From: Phenylobacterium sp.
GTDB taxonomy: Bacteria > Pseudomonadota > Alphaproteobacteria > Caulobacterales > Caulobacteraceae
Direction: 5' to 3'
DNA: 64,000 nucleotides
Assembly (NCBI RefSeq): GCF_030651185.1
Contig: NZ_JAUSCJ010000011.1
Location: 62,001-126,000, forward strand
Both the position numbers and the translations under genes were made by a program. A model generated the notes under the pieces. It saw only the letters and a list, made by a program, of their open reading frames with translations. It was not told where the DNA came from and did not search any database. Of the stretch, positions 8,615 through 20,649 are shown piece after piece. The stretch's first letter is position 1. Every line of letters begins with the position of its first letter.

Positions 8615-8645
8615 CGAACTCATAGGGGTGGGGCGCGCTCGAAGC

Positions 8646-9302
8646 CTAGAACTTGCGTTCCGAATAGAGCACTTCGCCCATGTCCCACTTGGCGTTGGCC
8701 GAGGAGCCGTCGGGCTTTTTCAGCTGCAGGAACACCAGGCCGATCGACTCGTGATCGGTGAAGTATTCCCAGGAATTGGTTATGCGCTTGTAGTCGGTGG
8801 CCGGCACGAAGTCGTTGCGCTGCTGGAGCAGTTCGGGCTGGTGCAGCAGCGAGAAGATGTTGAGGCCCACGATGATCGGCTTCTCGCCGTCCAGGGAGTA
8901 GTTCAGGGCGATCCGGCAGACATCCTTGTTGGAGCCCGGCGCGAAGACCGTCAGCGTGTAGGGCTTGACCTGCAGGGTCTGGGTATAGGTCCCGTCCCGC
9001 TTGTTGACCTTGAAGCCCATATCCTTGGTGGCGAGCTTGCTGATGTCGCCGCCGCGCACCAGGGGCACGCAGATGCGGTTGATCACGTCGATGATCTGGC
9101 CGATCTCACCGGTGGTGGGAACGGCGTAGACCTTCTCAGGCTCGGGCGCCGGCGCGGCGGCCGGATCGGCGGCGACCGGCGGGGCCGCGGGCGCCGTGAC
9201 CTCGGCCGGCATCGCCGGAGGCGTGGCCGGTGGCGCGATCTGGGCGGCGGCGGAGCCGGCGACACTGGTGGCGGCGAGCAGAGAGATGATGGCGGTACGC
9301 AT
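8646..9302 (-). CDS. Secreted hypothetical protein
   Basis: 218 residues from the ATG at 9302, which opens a clear signal peptide (MRTAIISLLAATSVAGSAAAQ). A Pro/Ala-rich linker (about residues 22-60) is followed by a globular domain with two Cys (ICVPLVRGG and DVCRIALNYS). A further in-frame ATG lies 18 codons upstream but would bury the signal peptide. The family was not recognised. It looks like the small periplasmic hypothetical proteins common in Caulobacteraceae. Confidence 0.75.
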   Translation of the reverse strand: MRTAIISLLAATSVAGSAAAQIAPPATPPAMPAEVTAPAAPPVAADPAAAPAPEPEKVYAVPTTGEIGQIIDVINRICVPLVRGGDISKLATKDMGFKVNKRDGTYTQTLQVKPYTLTVFAPGSNKDVCRIALNYSLDGEKPIIVGLNIFSLLHQPELLQQRNDFVPATDYKRITNSWEYFTDHESIGLVFLQLKKPDGSSANAKWDMGEVLYSERKF

Positions 9303-9395
9303 AGACGGGTCCCCTGACTTGAGATCTATCACACTCGAACTGGCCGTCCCTCGCAAGCCTCCTAGCGCGGGAATACGGCCAAGAGGAGGCGCTGC

Positions 9396-9662
9396 CTAAA
9401 CAGCAGCCTCGACAGCCTGTTCGGCCAGGATGGTCAGCCCCTCGGGCGTCACGTCGGCGAACCCGCCCTCGACGTCGAAGGCCAGGACCCGGCCGCCGTC
9501 CATCACCTTCACGCGCCCGGACTTCAGGGTCGTCATGAAGGGCGCATGGCCGGCGAGCACACCAAAGTCGCCTTCGGTCCCGGGCGCGTCGACCTGGTCG
9601 ACCTCGCCCGAGAACAGCTCACGCTCGGGCGAGACCAGGGAGAAATGCAGCTTGCCGGCCAT
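9396..9662 (-). CDS. atpC: ATP synthase F1 subunit epsilon
   Basis: 88 residues forming only the N-terminal beta-sandwich of epsilon (LHFSLVSPERELFSGEVDQV, GVLAGHAPFMTTL). The C-terminal helical hairpin that inhibits ATPase in E. coli (about 140 residues) is absent. Short epsilon subunits are known in alphaproteobacteria, where the separate zeta inhibitor takes over. Last gene of the F1 operon, 5 nt after atpD. Confidence 0.95.
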   Translation of the reverse strand: MAGKLHFSLVSPERELFSGEVDQVDAPGTEGDFGVLAGHAPFMTTLKSGRVKVMDGGRVLAFDVEGGFADVTPEGLTILAEQAVEAAV

Positions 9663-9667
9663 GGCGC

Positions 9668-11281
<1,614 letters not shown>

Positions 11282-11284
11282 CTA

Positions 11285-11306
11285 GAGCCTGTCGCGAGAC
11301 AGGCTC
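11285..11306. repeat. Perfect hairpin with GCGA loop between atpG and atpD
   Basis: GAGCCTGTC-GCGA-GACAGGCTC forms a 9-bp stem in the 105-nt gap between atpG and atpD. It has no T-tract, so it is more likely an mRNA stability or processing hairpin than a terminator. Confidence 0.6.
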
Positions 11307-11319
11307 GTTCTCATTTGTT

Positions 11320-11372
11320 TAGAGCGTGACGGTCGCCTGAACCGGGGTCCACTTCAGGCTGTCACGCCCTAG
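11320..11372. repeat. Intergenic palindromic repeat, copy 1
   Basis: An imperfect inverted repeat (GAGCGTGAC...CGCCTGAACC...CACTTCAGG...GTCACGCCC) that runs over the atpG stop codon (11369-11371). The same element, in the reverse orientation, is found upstream of divL at 36033-36086. This indicates a dispersed repeat family. Confidence 0.65.
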
Positions 11373-12238
11373 AGCGCTTCGGCGCCGGAGATGATCTCGA
11401 TCAGCTCCTTGGTGATCTGCGCTTGGCGAGTACGGTTTTTCTTCAGGTTGAGGGCGGCGATCATGTCGCCCGCATTGCGGGTGGCGTTGTCCATCGCCGC
11501 CATCTGGGCGGCATAGAACCCGGCCTGGTTCTCGAGCAGGGCCGACAGCACCTGGACCGTGAGGTTCCGGGGCAGCAGGGTCTCGAGGATGGCTTCCTCG
11601 TCGGGCTCGTATTCATAGGCCGCGCCCTTGAGGTCGATCGTGGCGGCGGCGCCTTCGACCTGGGCGGGGATCAGTTGGGTCAGGGTCGGGGTCTGGACGA
11701 CCACCGACTTGTAGCGGCTGAAGGCCAGGGTCACGACGTCCACCTGGCCGGCCTCGAACAGCTCGCTGATCTTGTCGGCCACCGGCTGGGCCGAGGCCAG
11801 GCCAGGCACGCCGGCCTCGAAGCTCGCCACGAAGCGGTCGGCGAACAGGCGACGAAGCTGGTCGCGCGCCTTCTTGCCCACCGTGAGGATCTTCACGTCC
11901 TTGCCTTCGGCCAGGAGCGCGTTGATCCGGTCGCGGGCCGCGCGAATGATCGAGGAATTGAAACCGCCGGCCAGGCCGCGGTCGGAACTGGTGACCACCA
12001 CCAGGTGACGATCCTGACGGCCCGTGCCCACCAGCAGCTTGGGCGCGCCGTCACCGGACACGCCGGCCGCCAGGTTGGCGATCACCGTGGCCATGCGCTG
12101 GGCATAGGGCCGGGCGTTCTGAGCCGCTTCGGTCGCCCGGCGCATCTTCGCCGCGGCCACCATCTGCATCGCGCGGGTGATCTTCTGCGTGGATTGCACG
12201 CTTTTGATCTGGTCGCGCATTTCCTTGAGGCTAGCCAT
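11369..12238 (-). CDS. atpG: ATP synthase F1 subunit gamma
   Basis: Central stalk subunit, 289 residues. The start [20 protein letters not shown] and the C-terminal [21 protein letters not shown] plus [15 protein letters not shown] are diagnostic. It starts 8 nt after the stop of the inserted methyltransferase gene. Confidence 0.97.
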   Translation of the reverse strand: MASLKEMRDQIKSVQSTQKITRAMQMVAAAKMRRATEAAQNARPYAQRMATVIANLAAGVSGDGAPKLLVGTGRQDRHLVVVTSSDRGLAGGFNSSIIRAARDRINALLAEGKDVKILTVGKKARDQLRRLFADRFVASFEAGVPGLASAQPVADKISELFEAGQVDVVTLAFSRYKSVVVQTPTLTQLIPAQVEGAAATIDLKGAAYEYEPDEEAILETLLPRNLTVQVLSALLENQAGFYAAQMAAMDNATRNAGDMIAALNLKKNRTRQAQITKELIEIISGAEAL

Positions 12239-12246
12239 TTCTCGCC

Positions 12247-12876
12247 TCAGACCTTTCTAAACAACCACCAGGTGCTGTTATCCATCACGGTCATCCGTTT
12301 CCAGAAGAAGCCGTAATCGACCAGCACGAGGTCGGGAAACATATCCAGGTAGAGCCCGCCGAAGTCGTTCTTGAAGAGCAGGTCGGTTTCCCCGCGATAG
12401 GGAATGGCCTCCGGCTTCGGCGAAAAATACTCTGAACAAAAAACATACTTGGCGGCGACCCGGTGCACTTCCCGCATCGTCGCCTCGAGCAGGCTGGGAT
12501 CCACGTGGATCAGGACCCCGGCCGTGAAGGCCAGGTCGACCGCCTTGTCGGCGAGCGGGATCGCGTGGCCGAAGCCCTCGATCACGCGCTCGGCCGGCAG
12601 GACGCCGTCCTCGACAAGCCGTTCCCGGGCCGAGGCGTTGGGCTCGATGGCCCAAAGCTCCATGTCCGAGATCGCCGCGATGCCCATGAGGTTGAGGCCC
12701 AGATTGGGGCCCACCTCGATGGCGCTTCCCGGCATGTCGCCGTCCATCTTCGACAGCACCTCCGCCCACACCCGCGCGCGTCCGCGGACGACGCCGGTCC
12801 CGGCGCCGCTGCGCTCGGTGTACCGGTCGCCGAACGCACCGGACCAGGCGCTCAGGGCTTTGGGCTCAGGGGCCAT
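12247..12876 (-). CDS. Pseudaminic-acid-biosynthesis-type methyltransferase inside the atp operon
   Basis: A 209-residue SAM-dependent methyltransferase. Its SAM-binding segment reads [14 protein letters not shown], followed by [11 protein letters not shown] and the C-terminal signature [36 protein letters not shown] and VDYGFFWKR. These match the methylase family usually found in pseudaminic acid clusters. No pse gene is visible here. The gene sits 11 nt after atpA and 8 nt before atpG, so it must be co-transcribed with F1 genes. Its 3' part has more A/T-ending codons than the neighbours, a hint of transfer. Substrate unknown. Confidence 0.8.
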   Translation of the reverse strand: MAPEPKALSAWSGAFGDRYTERSGAGTGVVRGRARVWAEVLSKMDGDMPGSAIEVGPNLGLNLMGIAAISDMELWAIEPNASARERLVEDGVLPAERVIEGFGHAIPLADKAVDLAFTAGVLIHVDPSLLEATMREVHRVAAKYVFCSEYFSPKPEAIPYRGETDLLFKNDFGGLYLDMFPDLVLVDYGFFWKRMTVMDNSTWWLFRKV

Positions 12877-12887
12877 CAGCTCAAGTC

Positions 12888-14429
<1,542 letters not shown>

Positions 14430-14984
14430 TTACGCTCTCTTCAGGGCGAACTTGAGGGAATCGAGCTTCGAACGAAGTGAAGCATCGAACAGTCGCGAGC
14501 CGACCCGCACCTTGATACCGCCCAGGATGGACGGATCGACACGGGTCTCGATTTCAGGGTCCTTACCCAGGGCGGTGCGCAGCGAGGCCGCGACGCCCTT
14601 GGCTTGGGCCGCGGTCAGGACGACCGCGGTGGTGACGGTGGCCGCGACAACGCCGCGGCTCTTGGCCGAGAGGGCCTCGAAGGCCGTGATCGCCGCCGGC
14701 AGCGCCGCGAGGCGGCCATTGGCGGCCATCAGGCCGAGGAACTTCTTGGTGGTGTTGTTGAACTTGGCCTTGGCCGCCAGGGCCGCGATCGCGCGGCCCT
14801 TGTCCTCGGCGCTGAAGGCCGGGGAGGCCAGCAGGGTGCGGAAATCCTTTGAGGCGGCGCGCATGATTTTGAGCGCCTTCAGGTCGGCCTCGACGGCCGC
14901 CAGGTTTCTGTCTTCGGTCGCGAGATCGAAGAGGGCCTGAGCATATCTGCCGCCCACATTCGAAGTCTTGGAATCGTCCGCCAC
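14430..14984 (-). CDS. atpH: ATP synthase F1 subunit delta
   Basis: The OSCP/delta stalk subunit, 184 residues: [11 protein letters not shown] at the N-terminus and the conserved C-terminal [28 protein letters not shown] region (shown in part). First gene of the F1 operon, so the operon promoter should lie in 14985-15179; no confident sigma-70 boxes were picked out. Confidence 0.95.
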   Translation of the reverse strand: MADDSKTSNVGGRYAQALFDLATEDRNLAAVEADLKALKIMRAASKDFRTLLASPAFSAEDKGRAIAALAAKAKFNNTTKKFLGLMAANGRLAALPAAITAFEALSAKSRGVVAATVTTAVVLTAAQAKGVAASLRTALGKDPEIETRVDPSILGGIKVRVGSRLFDASLRSKLDSLKFALKRA

Positions 14985-15179
14985 TTATTTGTCCGCCCGT
15001 GCGTGTCGAAAGCCCCGAATAAGGTGTCCCTCACCGCGGCCTAAAGGCTTGAAAGCGCTTGGAAAAGCACATTGGCCGTCGGAGACTGAGGAACCCCCTG
15101 GCCCGAAGCCGCGCGCCTGATAGCACGCGACTTTGCAGGCAGCAACCAAACCAGACCCTATAGAACCGCTGGAAGCCAT

Positions 15180-15476
15180 TTAAGCGGCCACCGGGACGGG
15201 CGCCTCACGGCGGAACACCGCCGAGCCGCTGGCCACGAGATCACCGTTCTGCGTGGTCAGGCGCGCGTGGGCGAAGACCAGGGTGCGGGTGGCCCGGTCG
15301 ATCCAGGCCTCCGCCACCACGGGATCGCCGGCGGCGATGCTGCGTCCATAGTCGAGAGTCAGGGAGACAGGCTCGGCGCCCGCGCCCGCCGCGCCGGCCA
15401 GCAAGGGCTCCAGCAGGCAGGCCGCGGCGGCGGGACCGCCCGGGAAGGCGGCGTCTTGGCGAAGCGTGTCGGTCAT
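15180..15476 (-). CDS. Hotdog-fold thioesterase-like protein
   Basis: 98 residues ending in the pattern of PaaI/hotdog thioesterases: VSLTLDYGRSIAAGDPVVAE, then RTLVFAHARLTTQNGDLVAS and AVFRRE. It is short for a hotdog domain (about 120-140), so it may be a compact or decayed version. Active-site residues cannot be assigned. A terminator separates it from the gene upstream, so it has its own promoter or belongs with the atp operon downstream. Confidence 0.65.
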   Translation of the reverse strand: MTDTLRQDAAFPGGPAAAACLLEPLLAGAAGAGAEPVSLTLDYGRSIAAGDPVVAEAWIDRATRTLVFAHARLTTQNGDLVASGSAVFRREAPVPVAA

Positions 15477-15503
15477 GGGGCGTTCTCTTAAGCGGCCCGG
15501 CGC

Positions 15504-15536
15504 AAAAGAAAAGGGCGCCGGAGAATTCCGGCGCCC
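15504..15536 (-). terminator. Rho-independent terminator
   Basis: On the minus strand a 10-bp GC-rich perfect stem (15513-15536, loop of 4) is followed by TTTTCTTTT. It lies downstream of the 15639-15977 gene. Confidence 0.8.
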
Positions 15537-15638
15537 TGAAGTTCAGGCTCGACATGGATTTGGAGCGGCTGGGAGGCTGCGCCGCGAGCCGGGTCGGCCA
15601 GGAAGGGCGGGAACCCCGCCCCTCCCGGCCAATAGGGT

Positions 15639-15977
15639 TTAGCGGCCGGCCATCTGGGTTCCCGAGGCGGCCGAGGTGTTGCAGGCGCTGAGCTTGTCGG
15701 CGTCCAGGGTCTTGCCGCCGACGCCGAAGGAGGCGATCGCGCCGACATTCTTGGCCACGGCCTTGCAGGTCGAGGTGGCGAAGGTCTGCGAGGACGGGGC
15801 CGAGGCGACACAGGCGTCGGCCTCGCAAAGGAAGACGGCGCCGCCGGCGATGAACTTGGTCTTGGCGGCGACGGGGGCGGTCAGCTTGGCGGTGACCGGC
15901 TCGGCGGCGAAGGCGCCGCCGGCGAAGGAGAGAGTGATGACAGCCGCGCAGGCGGCGGAAAGGGTATGGAGCTTCAT
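15639..15977 (-). CDS. Small periplasmic protein (CC_3452-like)
   Basis: 112 residues with a classical signal peptide (MKLHTLSAACAAVITLSFAG, cleavage after AFA). The mature part has four Cys (FLCEADACVAS, TCKAVAK, SACNTS), likely two disulfides. It resembles small Caulobacterales proteins of the kind named CC_3452 family; that name is from memory and not verified. Function unknown. It ends at a clear terminator. Confidence 0.7.
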   Translation of the reverse strand: MKLHTLSAACAAVITLSFAGGAFAAEPVTAKLTAPVAAKTKFIAGGAVFLCEADACVASAPSSQTFATSTCKAVAKNVGAIASFGVGGKTLDADKLSACNTSAASGTQMAGR

Positions 15978-16340
15978 GGGAGCCCTCCAGCGTTTCGGGG
16001 AGAAAACAGATTCCGGACGGAACCTGGCCGTCCGAACCGTGAGTCGCCGCGGGTATCCCCACCCTTGGCGCGCTCCGAACTAAGCAACGCTAAGATAACA
16101 CTGTTAAGATCGCCCGCAATCGCTTTTTTCGCAACGCCGGTATGCGTAATTGCAGAGGTAAACGCCGCACCATCCGTTCGCGGGGCGGTGACGGTCGCAT
16201 GAAACCACGACCGCGGCGGGCAATCCGCGGCTTGGACCTGAAAGCGCCCCATTCACACCCCGTCAATCTTGTCGCGTGTTTGGTGCGGCTGAGCTATCAG
16301 TCGCCCCAAGCGGGACGACACTTTCAGGACCAAACACCCC
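15978..16340. other. 363-nt divergent intergenic region
   Basis: The gap between two divergently transcribed genes. It is less GC-rich in 16080-16145 (runs such as CGCTTTTTTCG), consistent with promoters on both strands. No convincing paired -35/-10 boxes, RNA gene or repeat was identified. Confidence 0.4.
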
Positions 16341-18284
16341 ATGGCCAATGCGCAGTCGCCCCGCCGGGCCCCTCGCACACCCGCCCAAGCCGTTCTCTAC
16401 TGGAGCGCGGTGATCGGGGTCTGGGGCCTGATCTTCCTGGTGGCCTTCTTCGCGGTGTTCGCGGTCGACCTGCCCGACACCTCCAAGCTCTACGACGTCA
16501 AGCGTCAGCCCTCGATCTCCTATCTCGACCGGTCCGGCGCCCTGGTGGCGGTGCGCGGCAGCCAGTACGCGCCGCCCGTGGACCTGGAGAAGCTGCCGCC
16601 CTACGTCCCGAAAGCCTTCATCGCCATCGAGGACCGCTGGTTCTACTGGCACGTGGGGTTCAACCCCTGGGGCATCATCCGCTCCACACTCTATAATGTG
16701 AGCCATAAGGGCGGCCCCCTGCGCGGCGGCTCCACCATCACCCAGCAGCTGGCGCGCAACCTCTTCCTGACCGCCAACCAGACCTATCGCCGCAAGGCCC
16801 AGGAGCTGATCCTGGCCGTCTGGCTGGAAGCCAAGTTCTCCAAGAAGGAGATTCTCTCCCTCTATCTGAACCGGGTCTATTTCGGGGCCGGGGCCTATGG
16901 CATCGAGGCCGCCGCCCAGCGCTATTTCAACAAGCCCGCCTCCCAGCTCACCATCGGCGAGAGCGCCCTGCTGGCCGGGATGATGAAGGGGCCCTCGCGC
17001 TACTCCCCGGTCTCGGCCAGCGACCGCGCCGCCCGGCGGGCCACCATCGTGCTGGACGAAATGGTCCGCACCCGCGCCATCACGCCCGATGAGCGGGCGG
17101 AGGCCTTCAAGACCCCGGTCCGCGTCAATCCGGTGCTGGCCAACCAGCGCGCGCAGTACTTCACCGACTGGGTGGACGACCAGGTCCGCTCCCTGGTGGG
17201 GGAACCCACCGAGGATCTGGTGGTGGAGACCACCCTGGACCTTCCCATCCAGACCGCCGCCGAGCAGGCCCTGCGCCGCGGGGTCGTGGCCGCCAAGGGC
17301 CAGGGCGTCGGCCAGGGCGCGCTCGTCGCCATCGACGGCGAGGGCCGCATCCGCGCCTATGTCGGCGGCGCCTCCTATGCCGACAGCCAGTTCGACCGCG
17401 CCACCATGGCCCGGCGCCAGGCCGGTTCGTCCTTCAAGCCCTTCGTCTACCTCACCGCCATGGAACAGGGCCGCACCCCGGCCACCCCGGTGGTGGACGA
17501 GCCGGTGAAGATCGGAACCTGGGAGCCGCGGAACTATACCGGCCGCTTCCTGGGCCCGATGAGCCTGCAGACGGCGCTGGCCCAGTCCATCAACACCGTC
17601 GCCGCGCGGCTGGCCAACGAGGTCGGCACCGGCAATGTGGCGGCCACGGCGCGCCGCCTGGGGATCACCAGTCACATCCAGGTCGATCCCTCCATGGCCC
17701 TGGGCGCCGTCGAGGTCAGCCCCATGGAGATGGCCCAGGCCTACGCCCCCTTCTCCAACGGCGGCTTCCTGGCCAAGGGCTACGGCATCGAGCGGATCCG
17801 CACCGCCAGCGGCAAGGTCCTCTACGACCACGGCGTCGACAAGAGCGCCCGGCGCGCGGTGATCGGCTCGCCGGCCCTGCAGTACATGAACCAGATGATG
17901 CGCCAGGTGATCAGCGGCGGCACCGGGAGCAAGGCGCGGGTTCCGGGCTTCGACATCGCCGGCAAGACCGGCACCACCAGCGATTACCGCGACGCCTGGT
18001 TCGTCGGCTATACCGGCGGCTTCGTCACCGCCGTCTGGGTGGGCCGCGACGACAACACCGTGATGAAGGGCGTCACCGGCGGCGGCGCCCCGGCCGGAAT
18101 CTGGCGCGACTTCATGACCGCCGCCCTGCCGCGCCTCAAGACCCAGCCGATCCCCGGCGGAACCCTGGCCCCGCCTCCGGTCCAGGCCCCGGCCAGCGAC
18201 CCCATCGGCGACCTGCTCTCCGGCGACGGCCCCAAGGTCGAAGCCCCGGTGGAGAAGGCCCCGGCGGAAGACATTCCGTTCTAG
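16341..18284 (+). CDS. Bifunctional penicillin-binding protein (class A, PBP1-type)
   Basis: A 647-residue peptidoglycan polymerase and cross-linker. One membrane segment (about residues 17-40) is followed by the GT51 glycosyltransferase domain with catalytic Glu97 in IEDRWFY and GGSTITQQLARNLFL. The transpeptidase domain has SSFK (Ser363, Lys366), the SIN motif in AQSINTVA and KTGT starting at Lys542. All catalytic motifs are intact. The tail is Pro-rich. Which Caulobacter PBP paralogue it corresponds to cannot be decided here. Confidence 0.95.
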   Translation: MANAQSPRRAPRTPAQAVLYWSAVIGVWGLIFLVAFFAVFAVDLPDTSKLYDVKRQPSISYLDRSGALVAVRGSQYAPPVDLEKLPPYVPKAFIAIEDRWFYWHVGFNPWGIIRSTLYNVSHKGGPLRGGSTITQQLARNLFLTANQTYRRKAQELILAVWLEAKFSKKEILSLYLNRVYFGAGAYGIEAAAQRYFNKPASQLTIGESALLAGMMKGPSRYSPVSASDRAARRATIVLDEMVRTRAITPDERAEAFKTPVRVNPVLANQRAQYFTDWVDDQVRSLVGEPTEDLVVETTLDLPIQTAAEQALRRGVVAAKGQGVGQGALVAIDGEGRIRAYVGGASYADSQFDRATMARRQAGSSFKPFVYLTAMEQGRTPATPVVDEPVKIGTWEPRNYTGRFLGPMSLQTALAQSINTVAARLANEVGTGNVAATARRLGITSHIQVDPSMALGAVEVSPMEMAQAYAPFSNGGFLAKGYGIERIRTASGKVLYDHGVDKSARRAVIGSPALQYMNQMMRQVISGGTGSKARVPGFDIAGKTGTTSDYRDAWFVGYTGGFVTAVWVGRDDNTVMKGVTGGGAPAGIWRDFMTAALPRLKTQPIPGGTLAPPPVQAPASDPIGDLLSGDGPKVEAPVEKAPAEDIPF

Positions 18285-18327
18285 AAACCGCCAGCCCTTC
18301 TCCCGCAAGAGGAGATGGAATTCGGAG

Positions 18328-19065
18328 CTAGGCCCCGAACGCGTGCAGCCTTGCGCCTTCGGCCCGCAGCCAGGCGCGGTGCGGGCGTTCGTCCCCCACC
18401 AGGGTCTTCACGTGGGCCCAGAAGCGAGGGCCATGATTGAGCTCCAGCAGGTGGGCGCACTCGTGGGCCACCACATAGTCGGCCACCTCGAAGGGGGCGA
18501 GGGCCAACCGCCAGCTGTAGCGGATCGAGGCCGGCTTGCCGATCATGCCCGGCCGGCAGGAGCCCCAGCGGCCGCGGGCGTCCATCACCGTGACGGCCGG
18601 CATCTTCGCGCCCAGGGCCGCACAATAGTGGGCGGTGCGGTCGGCGAAGACCGCCAGAGCCTGCTTCTTCAACATGCGGGTCACGGCGCGGGCATAGGTC
18701 TCGCCCTCGCCGCGGGCGGCGATGCGGGCGGGCTCGGTCTCGGTGGCCGGGAAATAGCGCACCGGATGGGGCGCGCTCTCCAGGCGGCAGGGCTGGCCGA
18801 ACAGGCTGATGGTGACGCCGGGCGCGATCGACTGGCTCTGCGGCAGTTCGGCCAGCCGGTCGGCGATCCAGGCCGCCCGCTCGGTGGCGAAGGCCGCGGC
18901 CTCGCTCAGCCGGCGAACCGACGGCGCGGTGGCCACCACTTCCCGCTTGGTACGGTCCAGCCGCAGCGAGACGCGCCGCGCCCGGGTATGGACTTTCAGG
19001 CGCACGACGGCCCCGGCCACCTCCAGCCGGTCGCCGTCGGCCAGGGGGCGGCCGAACAGGGACAT
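18328..19065 (-). CDS. SprT/YgjP-like (DUF45) metallopeptidase
   Basis: 245 residues with the zinc motif HECAHLLELNH (His201, Glu202, His205, and His211 as likely third ligand) and the preceding RWGSCRP segment found in the YgjP/DUF45 family of M48-like peptidases. The N-terminal half has the usual basic beta-rich part (RARRVSLRLDRTKREVV). Substrate unknown. Confidence 0.88.
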   Translation of the reverse strand: MSLFGRPLADGDRLEVAGAVVRLKVHTRARRVSLRLDRTKREVVATAPSVRRLSEAAAFATERAAWIADRLAELPQSQSIAPGVTISLFGQPCRLESAPHPVRYFPATETEPARIAARGEGETYARAVTRMLKKQALAVFADRTAHYCAALGAKMPAVTVMDARGRWGSCRPGMIGKPASIRYSWRLALAPFEVADYVVAHECAHLLELNHGPRFWAHVKTLVGDERPHRAWLRAEGARLHAFGA

Positions 19066-19105
19066 GGCCCCTATCTAGGCTGCTTTTCGCAAAGCGGGAG
19101 GGCCC

Positions 19106-20386
19106 TTAAGCGGCGTTGGCTGCGTCTCGGGACTTTTCGAAGCCGGCTTCCGACTTGCGGATGAAGGCGCGGACCCGGGGATAGATCTCCTCGCGGAACC
19201 GGCGGCCGTTGAAGACCCCGTAGTGGCCGACGTGCGGCTGGACGTAGTCTTCCTTGAATTCCTCCGGGAGGCCCGAACACAGGGTGTGGGCCGCCTGGGT
19301 CTGGCCGATGCCGGAGATGTCGTCGTTCTCGCCCTCGACGGTCAGCAGGCCGATGTCCTTGATCAGGGCCGGCTGCACGGCGCGGCCGCGGTGGGTCAGC
19401 TCGCCCTTGGGCAGCAGGTAGGACTGGAACACATAATCGACGGTCTGAAGGTAGAACTCCTCGGGCAGGTCCAGCACCGACAGGTACTCGTCGTAGAACT
19501 CCAGATGCTTGTCGGCGGCGTCGCCGTCGCCCTTCATCAGGTCTTCCAGATACTGCTTGTGGGCGTCCTGGTGCTTCTCGGCGTTCATCGACATGAAGCT
19601 GTAGAGCTGCACGAAGCCCGGATAGACGCGGCGGCCCAGGCCCGGATAGGGGGCCGGCACGGTGTCGATCATGTTGGACTTGAACCAGGCGAAGGGCTTT
19701 TCCTCCGCCAGCTTGTTGGTGACCGTCGGCGACAGCCGCGCATCGATCGGCGAGCCCATGAAGGTCATGGTGCCGGGGCGGCAGTCCTCATTGTCCTCGG
19801 CCATCAGCGCGGCGGCGGCCAGCACCGCGGGGCCCGGCTGGCAGACGGCGACGACGTGCGGGCGCGGGCCCAGCAGGCGCAGCATCTCGCGGACATGGTC
19901 GAGATAGTCGTGGAAATCGAAGCGGCCGGCGTGCAGCGGCACGTCGCGGGCGTTGGACCAGTCGGTGATGAACACCTCGTGGTCCTGCAGGAAGGCCTCC
20001 ACCGTGCCGCGCAGCAGGGTGGCGTAGTGGCCCGACAGCGGGGCGACGATCAGCACCGCCGGCTGCAGCTCGCGGCGGCCGGCCTTGCGCATGTCGGCCA
20101 TGTTGCGGCTGAAGTGGGTGAGCTTCACCCAGGGGCTGGACCAGACCTCGGTCTGGGTGACCCGCACGGGCTTGCCGTCGATCTCGACGGAATTGATGTT
20201 CCAGGCCGGGCGGCCGTAGCGGCGGGTCAGGTTGGCGAACAGGTCGGCGCCGGCGAACAGCCGTCGTCCCAGGTCGCTGTCCTTGGCCGGATTGAGCGGC
20301 GACGACCAGAAACCCCGAGCGGCCCGCGCGGCGAACCGCAGGGGCGAGGCGGCGTAGTAGCCGGCTTCATACATCGTATAGAGCAT
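19106..20386 (-). CDS. phaZ: Intracellular polyhydroxyalkanoate depolymerase
   Basis: PhaZ degrades cytoplasmic polyhydroxybutyrate granules. The protein has the characteristic start MLYTMYEAGYYAASP and an alpha/beta-hydrolase core whose nucleophile is a cysteine in VCQPGPA (Cys182), as in short-chain intracellular depolymerases. The catalytic His lies in HVGHYGVFNGRRFREEI. 426 residues from the Met at 20386; an in-frame ATG 10 codons upstream is less likely. It implies the organism stores PHB. Confidence 0.92.
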   Translation of the reverse strand: MLYTMYEAGYYAASPLRFAARAARGFWSSPLNPAKDSDLGRRLFAGADLFANLTRRYGRPAWNINSVEIDGKPVRVTQTEVWSSPWVKLTHFSRNMADMRKAGRRELQPAVLIVAPLSGHYATLLRGTVEAFLQDHEVFITDWSNARDVPLHAGRFDFHDYLDHVREMLRLLGPRPHVVAVCQPGPAVLAAAALMAEDNEDCRPGTMTFMGSPIDARLSPTVTNKLAEEKPFAWFKSNMIDTVPAPYPGLGRRVYPGFVQLYSFMSMNAEKHQDAHKQYLEDLMKGDGDAADKHLEFYDEYLSVLDLPEEFYLQTVDYVFQSYLLPKGELTHRGRAVQPALIKDIGLLTVEGENDDISGIGQTQAAHTLCSGLPEEFKEDYVQPHVGHYGVFNGRRFREEIYPRVRAFIRKSEAGFEKSRDAANAA

Positions 20387-20487
20387 ACGCAATGGTCCCG
20401 TTGTGCAATGCAGCATGCACGCTGAGGCTTAAGAGAGTCTACCCCTCTTGGGTTCCGCTATGCGGCGTGTGGACGCGGCAGAGCTTG

Positions 20488-20644
20488 GATGCTCCCCTCC
20501 TGGGGGAGCTGGCGCGAAGCGCCTGAGGGGGACTTTGACTCTATGTTTGTGGGCGGCAGGAGCCAACTACGTTGGTCCCCCTCCGTCCCACCGCTGCGCG
20601 GCGGTCCACCTCCCCCACATCGGCGCTCCGCGCCTGGGGGAGGA
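20488..20644. repeat. Imperfect inverted intergenic repeat
   Basis: A GC-rich pair of arms (CTCCTGGGGGAG...GAGGGGGAC and GTCCCCCTC...CTGGGGGAGG) in the gap between phaZ (leftward) and the Sco gene. It resembles dispersed palindromic elements of alphaproteobacteria and may form a strong hairpin at the end of the Sco transcript. Confidence 0.5.
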
Positions 20645-20649
20645 TCTGC

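Noticed and set aside
14985..15179. 64-codon frame upstream of atpH
   Set aside because: No ribosome site, no similarity noticed, and it occupies the expected promoter region of the atp operon.
16267..16300. Promoter-like TTGTCG and GCTATCAG before the PBP gene
   Set aside because: The 17-20 nt spacing suits neither the Caulobacter sigma-73 consensus (10-14 nt to GCTA) nor a classical sigma-70 site.
16263..18308. 681-codon minus-strand frame
   Set aside because: Antisense to the bifunctional PBP, no recognisable domain, biased composition.
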